Shown here: piece after piece, positions 1 through 6,462 of the stretch | Layout of the letters: each line of letters begins with the position of its first letter | How positions within the stretch are numbered: position 1 is the first letter of the stretch | From: Coraliomargarita sp. CAG:312 | Lineage (GTDB): Bacteria > Verrucomicrobiota > Verrucomicrobiia > Opitutales > Intestinicryptomonadaceae | Length of the DNA stretch: 7,402 nucleotides | Assembly: GCA_000438015.1 (NCBI GenBank) | Contig: FR901608.1 | Coordinates: 36,100-43,501, forward strand | Reading direction: 5' to 3' | The notes under the pieces: model-generated | Seen by the model: the letters and a program-made list of their open reading frames with translations, nothing else | The model's database searches: none | What the model was told of the DNA's origin: nothing | Position numbers and translations under genes: made by a program

Positions 1-255
1 TTTTTGATGGTTGGGGCGGGGGTGTCGTCCGTAGTGCCTACATGTTATAGTTTGGCCGGGCATTCGCGCAGAATGAAAACAGGAATCGCCATAGCCACCG
101 TATCTACAATCGGATTTTTGGGGTTCTTAATGGGACCGCCTTTAATAGGCTTTGTATCTGAAATTTCAAACCTGAGATGTTCGTTTTCTCTTATGGCTCT
201 AATAGGGCTGGTTGTGACCTTTGTTGCGCCGCGGCTCAGAAATAGGGTAAATTAG
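1..255 (+). CDS. Major facilitator superfamily (MFS) transporter, C-terminal fragment
   Basis: The reading frame is open from the first base and ends at TAG 253-255, so this is the last 84 residues of a protein whose start lies outside the window. It shows a glycine-rich segment with SSVVP and SLAG near the left edge, a long hydrophobic stretch containing STIGFLGFLMGPPLIGF, and a final hydrophobic stretch (SLMALIGLVVTFVAP) ending in a short basic tail, RLRNRV. This fits the last cytoplasmic loop and helices 11-12 of a 12-helix MFS permease. The VVP...SLAG and STIGFLG..GPPLIGF pattern recalls the YbjJ/fucose-permease-like branch, but the substrate cannot be inferred. It would sit in the inner membrane. 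The next gene begins 87 bases later on the same strand with no convincing terminator between, so co-transcription is possible. The family call is fairly secure; the subfamily is a guess. Confidence 0.8.
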   Translation, partial: FLMVGAGVSSVVPTCYSLAGHSRRMKTGIAIATVSTIGFLGFLMGPPLIGFVSEISNLRCSFSLMALIGLVVTFVAPRLRNRVN

Positions 256-342
256 CATTTGCGCGCTTCTTGTTGCAGTAAAAAAACGGCGTCGCCAAAA
301 ATGCTCGACAGCAAATGATATTTTTAGGATATTTATCCGCCA

Positions 343-849
343 ATGGAATCGAGTAAGAAAAAATCTCCAAACAAGGTAATATTTCTTTGTACCGGCAATA
401 TATGCCGTTCGCCTATGGGCGAGGCGCTATTAAAGCACGCAGTTGCAGCATTGCCGGACGGCGATCCCGTAAAAGGCTTGGAAATAGTGTCGGCAGGCAC
501 TTCGACTGTGGACGGAATGCCGCCGAGTCCAAATTCCGTTAAAGCGCTCTCGCAAGTTGGAATCAACATAGAGGACTACCGTTCGACCGCCCTCACAAAG
601 GAAATGTTGGATGATTGTTTTGCGCTGTTTGCGATGGATGAATCGCATCTTGAGACGGTTAAATACCGCTACGGATTCCTTCCAAAGCGTTCTATGACGG
701 TTTTGGAAATGTCGCCCATTGGCGGCCGTAAAAACGTTCCGGACCCGTACGGCGGAAATTTGGATGAATATTTGGATGTTCGCGACGATATTATGTATGC
801 AATTGCTTCAATTTTAAAATATTTGCAAGATGAAATTAAAAAAGCTTAG
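343..849 (+). CDS. Low-molecular-weight protein phosphatase (tyrosine or arginine phosphatase family)
   Basis: This 168-residue cytoplasmic enzyme is expected to dephosphorylate phosphotyrosine, or possibly phosphoarginine, through a cysteinyl-phosphate intermediate. The CX5R loop lies near the N-terminus: CTGNICRS with nucleophile C16 and phosphate-binding R22. The general acid is D134 in VPDPYGG, and AMDES (residues 97-101) matches the usual family segment. The length is slightly above the usual 150-160 because of a lysine-rich N-terminal extension (residues 2-11). The start is ATG 343; an AGGA at 326-329 is 13 bases upstream, so the ribosome-binding site is weak. Residue I20 in the loop is what tyrosine phosphatases carry, where Bacillus YwlE (arginine phosphatase) has Thr. 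However, DPYGG looks more like YwlE's DPFGG than like most tyrosine phosphatases. Its last 20 bases overlap rpiB, implying one operon and probable translational coupling. No tyrosine kinase or polysaccharide genes are nearby. Confidence 0.93.
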   Translation: MESSKKKSPNKVIFLCTGNICRSPMGEALLKHAVAALPDGDPVKGLEIVSAGTSTVDGMPPSPNSVKALSQVGINIEDYRSTALTKEMLDDCFALFAMDESHLETVKYRYGFLPKRSMTVLEMSPIGGRKNVPDPYGGNLDEYLDVRDDIMYAIASILKYLQDEIKKA

Positions 850-1279
850 TATTGGCTCCGACCACGGAGGTTTTGGCTTAAAGGAAAAACTTGTGAAGTC
901 GCTTTCCGAAGCTGGCTTTTCGGTAGCAGACAAGGGAACTCATTCTTCCGAGAGCGTGGATTATCCGGACTACGCCAAGGAGGTTTGCCGCGATGTTATA
1001 AACGCGGATTCCGATTTTGGAGTGTTGGTTTGCACTTCGGGTATCGGTATGTCTATCGCTGCCAATAAAATTCGGGGAATAAGGGCGGCTTTGTGCATGA
1101 ACGAGGATGCTGCAAAGTTCTCGCGGCTGCATAACAATGCGAATGTTGTGTGCCTTGGCGCAAAATACGTAGACGAAAAACTTGCCGAAAATATCGTAAA
1201 AATATTTGCCAGTACGGATTTTGAAGGCGGCAGGCATGAACGGCGCGTTAAAAAATTTATGGATTTTGAAAATTGCTAA
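830..1279 (+). CDS. rpiB: Ribose-5-phosphate isomerase B (RpiB/LacAB family)
   Basis: The enzyme interconverts ribose 5-phosphate and ribulose 5-phosphate in the non-oxidative pentose phosphate pathway, in the cytoplasm. The 149 residues are normal family length and carry the family signatures in order: GSDHGG (9-14), DYPDYA (44-49), VCTSGIGMSIAANK (67-80) with the catalytic-type cysteine C68, GIRAAL (83-88), RLHNNANV (99-106) with H101 matching the ring-opening histidine of the family, and FEGGRHERRV (131-140). The start is ATG 830, inside the end of the phosphatase gene. No good Shine-Dalgarno motif precedes it, so coupling to upstream translation is likely. Some relatives act on allose 6-phosphate or galactose 6-phosphate; the housekeeping context beside glyA favours the ribose 5-phosphate isomerase role. 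Confidence 0.95.
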   Translation: MKLKKLSIGSDHGGFGLKEKLVKSLSEAGFSVADKGTHSSESVDYPDYAKEVCRDVINADSDFGVLVCTSGIGMSIAANKIRGIRAALCMNEDAAKFSRLHNNANVVCLGAKYVDEKLAENIVKIFASTDFEGGRHERRVKKFMDFENC

Positions 1280-1290
1280 AATTTGGTTGC

Positions 1291-1350
1291 AAAAGCCAGC
1301 CGAATTTTAAGCATTGGCACTTTAAAAATAAAAGCCCCGCCAATGGGGAT
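1291..1350 (+). promoter_or_regulatory. glyA leader with alternative short hairpins
   Basis: The 86 bases between the rpiB stop and the glyA ATG contain overlapping inverted repeats. GCCA 1295-1298 can pair with TGGC 1315-1318. CATTGGC 1312-1318 can instead pair perfectly with GCCAATG 1339-1345, and CCCC 1335-1338 with GGGG 1345-1348. The pairings share bases and so are mutually exclusive. No known riboswitch motif was recognised. A regulatory role is inference only; the stems are short and could be chance. Confidence 0.25.
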
Positions 1351-1365
1351 ATAGACTTCACGACT

Positions 1366-2625
1366 ATGAACAACGCCATAAAAGCAGCTCCACTAAAAGA
1401 AGTTGACGAAGCGGTTTTCGACGCGATAAAAGCCGAAACCAACCGCCAGCAAACGCATATAGAACTTATCGCCTCGGAGAACTTTGTAATTCCCGCGGTC
1501 ATGGAAGCCATGGGTTCTACCCTGACAAACAAATACGCGGAAGGCTATCCGGGTAAAAGATATTACGGCGGATGCGAATTTGTGGATGTTGTCGAGCAGC
1601 TGGCAATAGACAGGGCAAAAAAAATATTTGGCGCCGACCACGTAAATGTCCAGCCGCATTCGGGATCCCAGGCAAACATTGCCGTTTATACCGCGGTATT
1701 GCAGCCGGGTGATAAAATTTTAACTATGTCGCTCGAACACGGCGGCCATTTGACGCACGGTCACCCTAAAAACGTCTCCGGAATGCTTTATAACGTGGTT
1801 AATTACGGGGTAAACATTGAAACCGGGTACATAGACTACGACAAGCTAGAAGAGACCGCAATGGCTGAAAAGCCCAAGCTGATAACGGTAGGAGCCTCCG
1901 CTTACCCGCGCGAAATAGATTTTGAGCGCATGGGAAAAATAGCAAAGAAATGCGGTGCAATGCTCATGGCGGACATTGCGCATATTGCGGGCTTGGTTGC
2001 GGCAGGATTGCATCCTTCGCCGGTGCCTCACTGCGATTTCGTGACCACAACAACCCACAAAACATTGCGCGGTCCGCGCGGCGGCATCATAATGTGCCGC
2101 GAGGAATACGCCAAGGCTATTGATTCCGCAATTTTCCCGGGAATCCAGGGCGGGCCTTTGATGCATGTAATAGCCGGCAAGGCAGTATGCTTCGGCGAGG
2201 CTTTAAAAGATTCCTTTAAGGAATACCAGAGCCAGATTAAGAAAAATGCTGCTGCATTGGCGGAAGCATTGAAAGCAAAGGGATTTGGTCTCGTTTCTGG
2301 CGGTACAGACAACCATTTAATTTTGATAGACTTGCGCAAGAGCCATCCGGAACTTACCGGCAAGGACGCCCAGAATGCGCTGGACAAAGCAAATATTACC
2401 ACAAACAAAAATACCGTTCCCGGCGAAACACGCTCCCCATTCAAGGCTAGCGGAATCCGATTGGGGACTCCAGCGGTCACAAGCCGCGGAATGGTTGAAT
2501 CCGACATGGAACTTATAGCCGAGGCTATTTCATTAGTTCTTAATGCTCCTGAGGACGAATCTAAAATTGCCGAGGCAAAGGCAATTGCTGAAAGCCTCTG
2601 CAAAAAGTATCCGCTGCCTTACTAA
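1366..2625 (+). CDS. glyA: Serine hydroxymethyltransferase
   Basis: This PLP enzyme converts serine and tetrahydrofolate to glycine and 5,10-methylenetetrahydrofolate, the main cellular source of one-carbon units. From ATG 1366 the protein is 419 residues, the usual bacterial length. Visible hallmarks are IELIASENFV near the N-terminus, NKYAEGYPGKRYYGG, QPHSGSQAN, the cofactor-binding DIAHIAGLVAAGLHP with D203 and H206, TTTTHKTLRGPRGG with Schiff-base lysine K232, and SGIRLGTPAVTSRG with substrate-carboxylate R365. The frame stays open upstream to a TTG at 1273, but the extra 31 residues do not resemble the family, and the ATG gives the canonical N-terminus. The nearest purine-rich site, GGGGA 1345-1349, is 16 bases away, so initiation signals are weak. 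It follows rpiB on the same strand and is closed by a strong terminator at 2654-2688, making it the probable last gene of the phosphatase-rpiB-glyA unit. Confidence 0.97.
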   Translation: MNNAIKAAPLKEVDEAVFDAIKAETNRQQTHIELIASENFVIPAVMEAMGSTLTNKYAEGYPGKRYYGGCEFVDVVEQLAIDRAKKIFGADHVNVQPHSGSQANIAVYTAVLQPGDKILTMSLEHGGHLTHGHPKNVSGMLYNVVNYGVNIETGYIDYDKLEETAMAEKPKLITVGASAYPREIDFERMGKIAKKCGAMLMADIAHIAGLVAAGLHPSPVPHCDFVTTTTHKTLRGPRGGIIMCREEYAKAIDSAIFPGIQGGPLMHVIAGKAVCFGEALKDSFKEYQSQIKKNAAALAEALKAKGFGLVSGGTDNHLILIDLRKSHPELTGKDAQNALDKANITTNKNTVPGETRSPFKASGIRLGTPAVTSRGMVESDMELIAEAISLVLNAPEDESKIAEAKAIAESLCKKYPLPY

Positions 2626-2653
2626 TTTGTGATTTTATAAGCTTCAAATTGGG

Positions 2654-2688
2654 CGGGGCGTTCGGCTTATCGAATCGCCCCGTTTTTT
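2654..2688 (+). terminator. Intrinsic terminator after glyA
   Basis: CGGGGCG 2654-2660 pairs with CGCCCCG 2676-2682. The stem continues as TTCG 2661-2664 with CGAA 2671-2674, after a single bulged T at 2675. The loop is GCTTAT, and six T residues (2683-2688) follow at once. This is a textbook rho-independent terminator 28 bases after the glyA stop. It ends only 33 bases before the next start codon, leaving little room for a separate promoter. Confidence 0.9.
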
Positions 2689-2707
2689 CAATTGGATTTA
2701 AAAGAAA

Positions 2708-2711
2708 AGGA
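2708..2711 (+). promoter_or_regulatory. Ribosome-binding site choosing the mutase start
   Basis: AGGA lies 10 bases upstream of ATG 2722. It favours that ATG over the in-frame TTG at 2692, which begins three bases after the terminator T-run and has no purine-rich site of its own. Confidence 0.6.
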
Positions 2712-2721
2712 AAATGTTAAA

Positions 2722-4665
2722 ATGGAAAGCGTTCTAAAGGAATTGAAAGAAATCATAGCGGCTTCCTCCGGAAAGATTCTGCCCGAAGCTGCCGAAAACC
2801 TAAACTTATGGCTTGGCGAAGATTTTCTGCCCGAATGGGCATTGAAGTCTTTGCTGGAGTTGTTTCGCCGCGGGGAATATGATGAAATAAACGACAGGTT
2901 TTTCCGTCCATTGGCGTTCGGCACTGGTGGAATGCGCGGAAGAACCATAGGCAAGGCTTCCGCCTACGCCGAACTTGGCGAAGTTTCTCCCCATGGAACT
3001 CCTGAGCACGCCGCGGTTGGCGCGAACAATATGAATGATTTTACAGTCGTCCGCGCGACAATGGGATTGTTTAATTATTGCAGGAAGTATTTGGATTCCA
3101 ACGGGGGCGGCATTCCAAAGTTGGTTATAGCCCACGACGTCCGCCACTTCTCAAAACGTTTTTGCGAGCTTGCCGCGACGGTCTGGTCGAAAATGGGCGG
3201 AGAAGTGTTTATTTTCGACGGGGCGCGTTCTACGCCGCAATTGTCGTTCACAGTCCGGCATTTGAAAACAACCGCGGGAATAGTGATTACCGCAAGCCAC
3301 AATCCGTCTCATGACAACGGATACAAAGTTTATTTCAGCGACGGCGCGCAGGCTATCAGCCCCCATGCGGAAGGAATAGTCGCGGAAGTAAACAAAGTGG
3401 CGTGGAACCAAGTAAAGCCGTTTTTGGAAGTAGATTTGGGCGGGGTTGAGCTGGTAGGCAAATCTGCGGAAGACGCCTACGTGAAATCAATAGAGAACTG
3501 CGTTATAGACAAGCAGGTAATGGCTGTAAATAAGCCAAAGGCGGTATTTACTGCGGTGCACGGCACTGGAGCGACGTTGTGCCCGACCGTAATGAGGCAC
3601 TTCGGGTTGGAGCCTGCGTTGGTTGAAGAGCAGATGATTATGGATCCACGTTTTCCGACAGTAAAGCAGCCCAATCCTGAGTATGCCGAAACTCTTTCCA
3701 TGGGGATAGCCAAGATGCGCGAAACAGGCGCGGACTGCCTTATGGCGACGGATCCAGACGCAGATAGAATGGGAGTTGCCATCCGCACCCGCAGCGGGCA
3801 AATAAGGCTTCTTACCGGCAATATGATAGGCTCTCTTTTGGCGGAATACCGCGCAACGCAGATGAAGAATAAGGGCATCATTACAAAACCGGAAAATTGC
3901 ACTCTTATAAAGACGTTTGTGACGACTCCTCTACAGGATAAAATCGCCGAATCCCATGGGCTAAAATGCATAAATACGCTTACCGGATTTAAATGGATTG
4001 GTGGCAGGCTTACAAAGTACGAGGAAAAGTTGAACTCTGCAATGGGCGAGGATTGCTCAGGGCTTTCATATCTCGAGAGAGCCAAACTTTTGCAGGAGCA
4101 TAGCACGTTCTTTGTTTTTGGAGGCGAGGAAAGCTACGGATACTTGGGTACGGATTCCGTGCGCGACAAGGATGCAAACGCTGCTGTAATAATGTTCTGC
4201 GAGATGCTTGCGTATTTGAAATCTCTCGATATGACTGTCGACGAATATCTGGATTCCATATACCTCAAATGCGGGTATTACCTCGAGGATTTAAAAAGCA
4301 TATATCGCGAGGGTGCCAGCGGGGCTTCGGAAATTCAGGCGTTCTTGAAAATATTGGACGAACATCCGCTTTCCGAGGTCGGAGGGGTCAAAGTTGCAAA
4401 GTCCGTGAATTTTGCAAAAGATAAAATTGTTGACGCCGACGGCATTGAAATCCCCAAGGAGAAGTTTTTCTTTTACACTCTAGAAAACGGTTATAGTTTT
4501 GCAATTCGTGCAAGCGGAACTGAGCCAAAAATCAAGTTTTACGCCTTCGCGAAAGAGGACGCTTCGGGCGCGGACGGTTTGCCGGCTGCAAAAGAGCGCG
4601 CCAGTGCGGGGCTCGACAATATGCTTGCTGCGTTGGAGTCGAAATTCTTGGAATCTGTAAAGTAG
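2722..4665 (+). CDS. Alpha-D-phosphohexomutase (phosphoglucomutase/phosphomannomutase family)
   Basis: This cytoplasmic enzyme moves phosphate between C6 and C1 of a hexose (glucose or mannose; some relatives use pentoses), feeding sugar-nucleotide, glycogen or envelope synthesis. The 647 residues show all four family signatures: FGTGGMRG (66-73), TASHNP with phosphoserine S192, the metal site DPDADR (344-349; D344, D346, D348), GGEESYG (467-473) for sugar binding, and the phosphate-binding RASGTEP (596-602). The layout matches the PgcA-like long branch. It is longer than Bacillus PgcA (about 580), partly through a segment around residues 440-463 just before GGEESYG. The family alone does not decide between glucose and mannose. 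The start is ATG 2722, supported by AGGA at 2708-2711. The gene is bracketed by terminators (2654-2688 and 4691-4720), so it looks like its own unit or a read-through-dependent one. Confidence 0.93.
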   Translation: MESVLKELKEIIAASSGKILPEAAENLNLWLGEDFLPEWALKSLLELFRRGEYDEINDRFFRPLAFGTGGMRGRTIGKASAYAELGEVSPHGTPEHAAVGANNMNDFTVVRATMGLFNYCRKYLDSNGGGIPKLVIAHDVRHFSKRFCELAATVWSKMGGEVFIFDGARSTPQLSFTVRHLKTTAGIVITASHNPSHDNGYKVYFSDGAQAISPHAEGIVAEVNKVAWNQVKPFLEVDLGGVELVGKSAEDAYVKSIENCVIDKQVMAVNKPKAVFTAVHGTGATLCPTVMRHFGLEPALVEEQMIMDPRFPTVKQPNPEYAETLSMGIAKMRETGADCLMATDPDADRMGVAIRTRSGQIRLLTGNMIGSLLAEYRATQMKNKGIITKPENCTLIKTFVTTPLQDKIAESHGLKCINTLTGFKWIGGRLTKYEEKLNSAMGEDCSGLSYLERAKLLQEHSTFFVFGGEESYGYLGTDSVRDKDANAAVIMFCEMLAYLKSLDMTVDEYLDSIYLKCGYYLEDLKSIYREGASGASEIQAFLKILDEHPLSEVGGVKVAKSVNFAKDKIVDADGIEIPKEKFFFYTLENGYSFAIRASGTEPKIKFYAFAKEDASGADGLPAAKERASAGLDNMLAALESKFLESVK

Positions 4666-4690
4666 TCTTTACATAGTTTTAAAAATTTGA

Positions 4691-4720
4691 AATGCTTTCC
4701 TTGATAGGAAAGCATTTTTT
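4691..4720 (+). terminator. Intrinsic terminator after the mutase, touching the next start codon
   Basis: AATGCTTTCC 4691-4700 and GGAAAGCATT 4707-4716 form a perfect 10-bp stem with loop TTGATA, extendable by A4690-T4717. T residues run from 4715 to 4720, and ATG of the next gene is 4721-4723. The right arm contains AGGAAA (4706-4711), the only plausible Shine-Dalgarno site for that gene, 11 bases before the ATG. The hairpin could therefore end transcription of the mutase and also mask the downstream ribosome-binding site. The terminator call is secure; the second role is inference. Confidence 0.9.
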
Positions 4721-6406
4721 ATGTCGAGATTTATTTTGTTCATATTTTCTTTTTTCATTGCCGCTCCGCTTTTTTGCCAAAAACAAAAAACCGGTTTTGA
4801 CGCCGCTTTCGCCAAAGAGTTTTTTGGAGGAAATCCGAATTTAAAGGAATCGTCGGACAGGTTCTTAAAAGAGGCTTTTGATGCGTATTCGGCTTCGGAT
4901 CTGGATTTTGCGTCCCAAAATCTTTGCGCGTCAAAATTCCTTGGAATTATAGATGAATACGGCAAGGGCTTGCCGCAGGGAGCCCGCGAATATTTTTTTG
5001 CGAATCCCTCCGTATTAGAGGAATTTATATTTATTCTTTCCCCCAAAGATAATCTAAAAAACGTCTTCAAAATATTGTCTGACATTTGGGCTGCAGACGC
5101 TGAAAATTTTGCGAAATATCCGCGGCTGGCTATCGCAATCGCCATAGTTTTCGACACCCAGCCGTTTTTGAATTGGCCGCACGCCCAAGTTTCGGAGGAG
5201 TTTCTTAAGCGCGAGCTTCCAAATCCCGTGGAATCCTTTAAAATGTGGGTCGCCCAACGCGCAAAGGGCAGGTTGTTGCTTCAAACTGAGAGGTTGTCGG
5301 TTGAAGAGTTAAAGTATATGGTCGCGTCTTTGGCGACCGATGAAGACAGGGAATGGGTTCGCCGAAGCGTTTCGGTAAACATCTCAAACATAGAGAAACT
5401 CTACGCGTCTGTTCCCTATGATTACGCGCGTTTAAAGGCTCAAGCGTATAATTGGTCGGGCGAAGATTACAGGCTGAAAACAATAAAAGCAGTGGGAGGC
5501 ATATGCACCGACCAGTCGTATTACATGACTGAAGTTGCAAAAATATGCGGGGTTCCGGCGTTTATATTTTCTGGCGCCGGTGCGGACGGATTCCATGCGT
5601 GGGGCGCGTATATGTTAAAACCGGGGGCTTGGAATTTCGATGTCGGCAGGTACGAGGAGTCTCGTTTCGTCACAGGGCATACGATAGATCCCCAGACATG
5701 GGAACACGCCTCGGACCATTCTTTGGAGAGCCTGCGCGAGAGCTTTAGGCGCAACGGCAAATATCGCGCAAATCAAATACACACTATGTTCGCTGGAGAG
5801 TTTGCCTCAAAAGATATGACGGCAAAGGCCGAGGCTGCCGCAAAAGCCGCAATTTTGCAGGATTCCCGCAATATAGATTCGTGGATGCTGCTTTTAAGAA
5901 TCGCCGAGGACGCGGGAAAGTCTGAATCACAAATTTGCGCGCTTTACGAAAACGCTATAAAAGCTTTTTCGAGATATCCCGACATAGACGCCCATCTAAG
6001 GACGCTTTTAATAAAACGCTATAGAGATGCGGGCAAGGATGCCTTGGCTGAAAAGCTTTCTGGAAGCATGATAGTTAAGACAAAGTCGTCGCGGCCGGAC
6101 ATAGCAATGTCTTTTGCGCGCGCGGAACTCGAATCGGACATAGCTTCTGGCAATGCCGACAAGCTTTATTCTTCGTATAAGCGGTTGCTTTCTGGGTTTA
6201 GGCGCGACGGTGCGATGTGTTTCAAAGGCATAACCATACCCATAATAAACAGGCTGTTGGCAGTGGACAATTTTAAGGATCCCGAGCAAATAATAAAAAT
6301 AACGCGGCAAGTGTTAAAGCCCGCAAAGAATTCAACTTTGGATGCCAACATTTCCGCGGTGGAATCTCAGGTTGCGCAGATAAAGGCGTCGAATTCTGAA
6401 GAGTAG
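4721..6406 (+). CDS. Exported transglutaminase-like (papain-fold) protein with helical C-terminal region
   Basis: The 561-residue protein starts with an apparent signal peptide: MSR, a hydrophobic core FILFIFSFFIAAPLF, then C19-Q20 where a signal peptidase I cut is plausible. The residues before C19 (P-L-F) do not make a good lipobox. Residues 20 to about 200 are mainly helical and unrecognised. A transglutaminase-like core follows: GGICTDQSYY with putative nucleophile C262, GFHAWG with H292, and WNFDVGRY with D307; order and spacing (30 and 15 residues) fit the Cys-His-Asp triad. From about 360 to the end the sequence is alanine- and charge-rich helices resembling TPR-type repeats, without a clean consensus. 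Such proteins can be peptidases, cross-linking enzymes or inactive binders; the substrate is unknown. A periplasmic or secreted location is inferred. The start is fixed by the signal peptide although it abuts the preceding terminator. A weak terminator candidate lies at 6441-6462. Confidence 0.8.
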   Translation: MSRFILFIFSFFIAAPLFCQKQKTGFDAAFAKEFFGGNPNLKESSDRFLKEAFDAYSASDLDFASQNLCASKFLGIIDEYGKGLPQGAREYFFANPSVLEEFIFILSPKDNLKNVFKILSDIWAADAENFAKYPRLAIAIAIVFDTQPFLNWPHAQVSEEFLKRELPNPVESFKMWVAQRAKGRLLLQTERLSVEELKYMVASLATDEDREWVRRSVSVNISNIEKLYASVPYDYARLKAQAYNWSGEDYRLKTIKAVGGICTDQSYYMTEVAKICGVPAFIFSGAGADGFHAWGAYMLKPGAWNFDVGRYEESRFVTGHTIDPQTWEHASDHSLESLRESFRRNGKYRANQIHTMFAGEFASKDMTAKAEAAAKAAILQDSRNIDSWMLLLRIAEDAGKSESQICALYENAIKAFSRYPDIDAHLRTLLIKRYRDAGKDALAEKLSGSMIVKTKSSRPDIAMSFARAELESDIASGNADKLYSSYKRLLSGFRRDGAMCFKGITIPIINRLLAVDNFKDPEQIIKITRQVLKPAKNSTLDANISAVESQVAQIKASNSEE

Positions 6407-6440
6407 GCAATCGCGCATTTTGCCGGCGGGGGAATTTAGC

Positions 6441-6462
6441 ACGCCCGGTTGAGGCGTCTTTT
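6441..6462 (+). terminator. Probable weak terminator of the transglutaminase-like gene
   Basis: ACGCC 6441-6445 pairs perfectly with GGCGT 6453-6457 around a 7-base loop (CGGTTGA). It is followed by C and four T residues (6459-6462), 34 bases after the stop codon. The stem is only 5 bp and the T-run short, so termination may be leaky. Confidence 0.45.

Noticed and set aside
256..317. Inverted repeat CATTTGC 256-262 / GCAAATG 311-317 between the transporter and the phosphatase
   Set aside because: Only 7 bp around a 48-base loop with no T-run in the right place; not convincing as a terminator or operator.
305..333. Possible promoter for the phosphatase operon: TCGACA and GATATT with a 17-base spacer
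   Set aside because: The -10 matches at only four of six positions and would leave a leader of a few bases; such matches are common by chance in AT-rich gaps.
1273..1365. TTG start giving GlyA a 31-residue N-terminal extension
   Set aside because: The added residues do not resemble the family, the TTG lies inside the rpiB stop region, and ATG 1366 gives the normal N-terminus and length.
2028..2603. 191-codon minus-strand frame opposite glyA
   Set aside because: It is antisense to conserved serine hydroxymethyltransferase coding sequence with no recognisable product.
2692..2721. TTG start giving the mutase ten extra residues
   Set aside because: It begins three bases after the terminator T-run without a ribosome-binding site; ATG 2722 has AGGA at 10 bases.
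2712..2724. Extended -10-like TGTTAAAAT just before the mutase start
   Set aside because: It overlaps the ATG itself, so a transcript from it could not carry that start codon.
3477..4106. 209-codon minus-strand frame opposite the mutase
   Set aside because: It lies wholly antisense to a gene with all family motifs intact and shows no motif of its own; a long shadow frame.
4669..5157. 162-codon minus-strand frame opposite the start of the transglutaminase-like gene
   Set aside because: It runs through the perfect terminator hairpin and opposite a convincing signal peptide; no motif or start signal.
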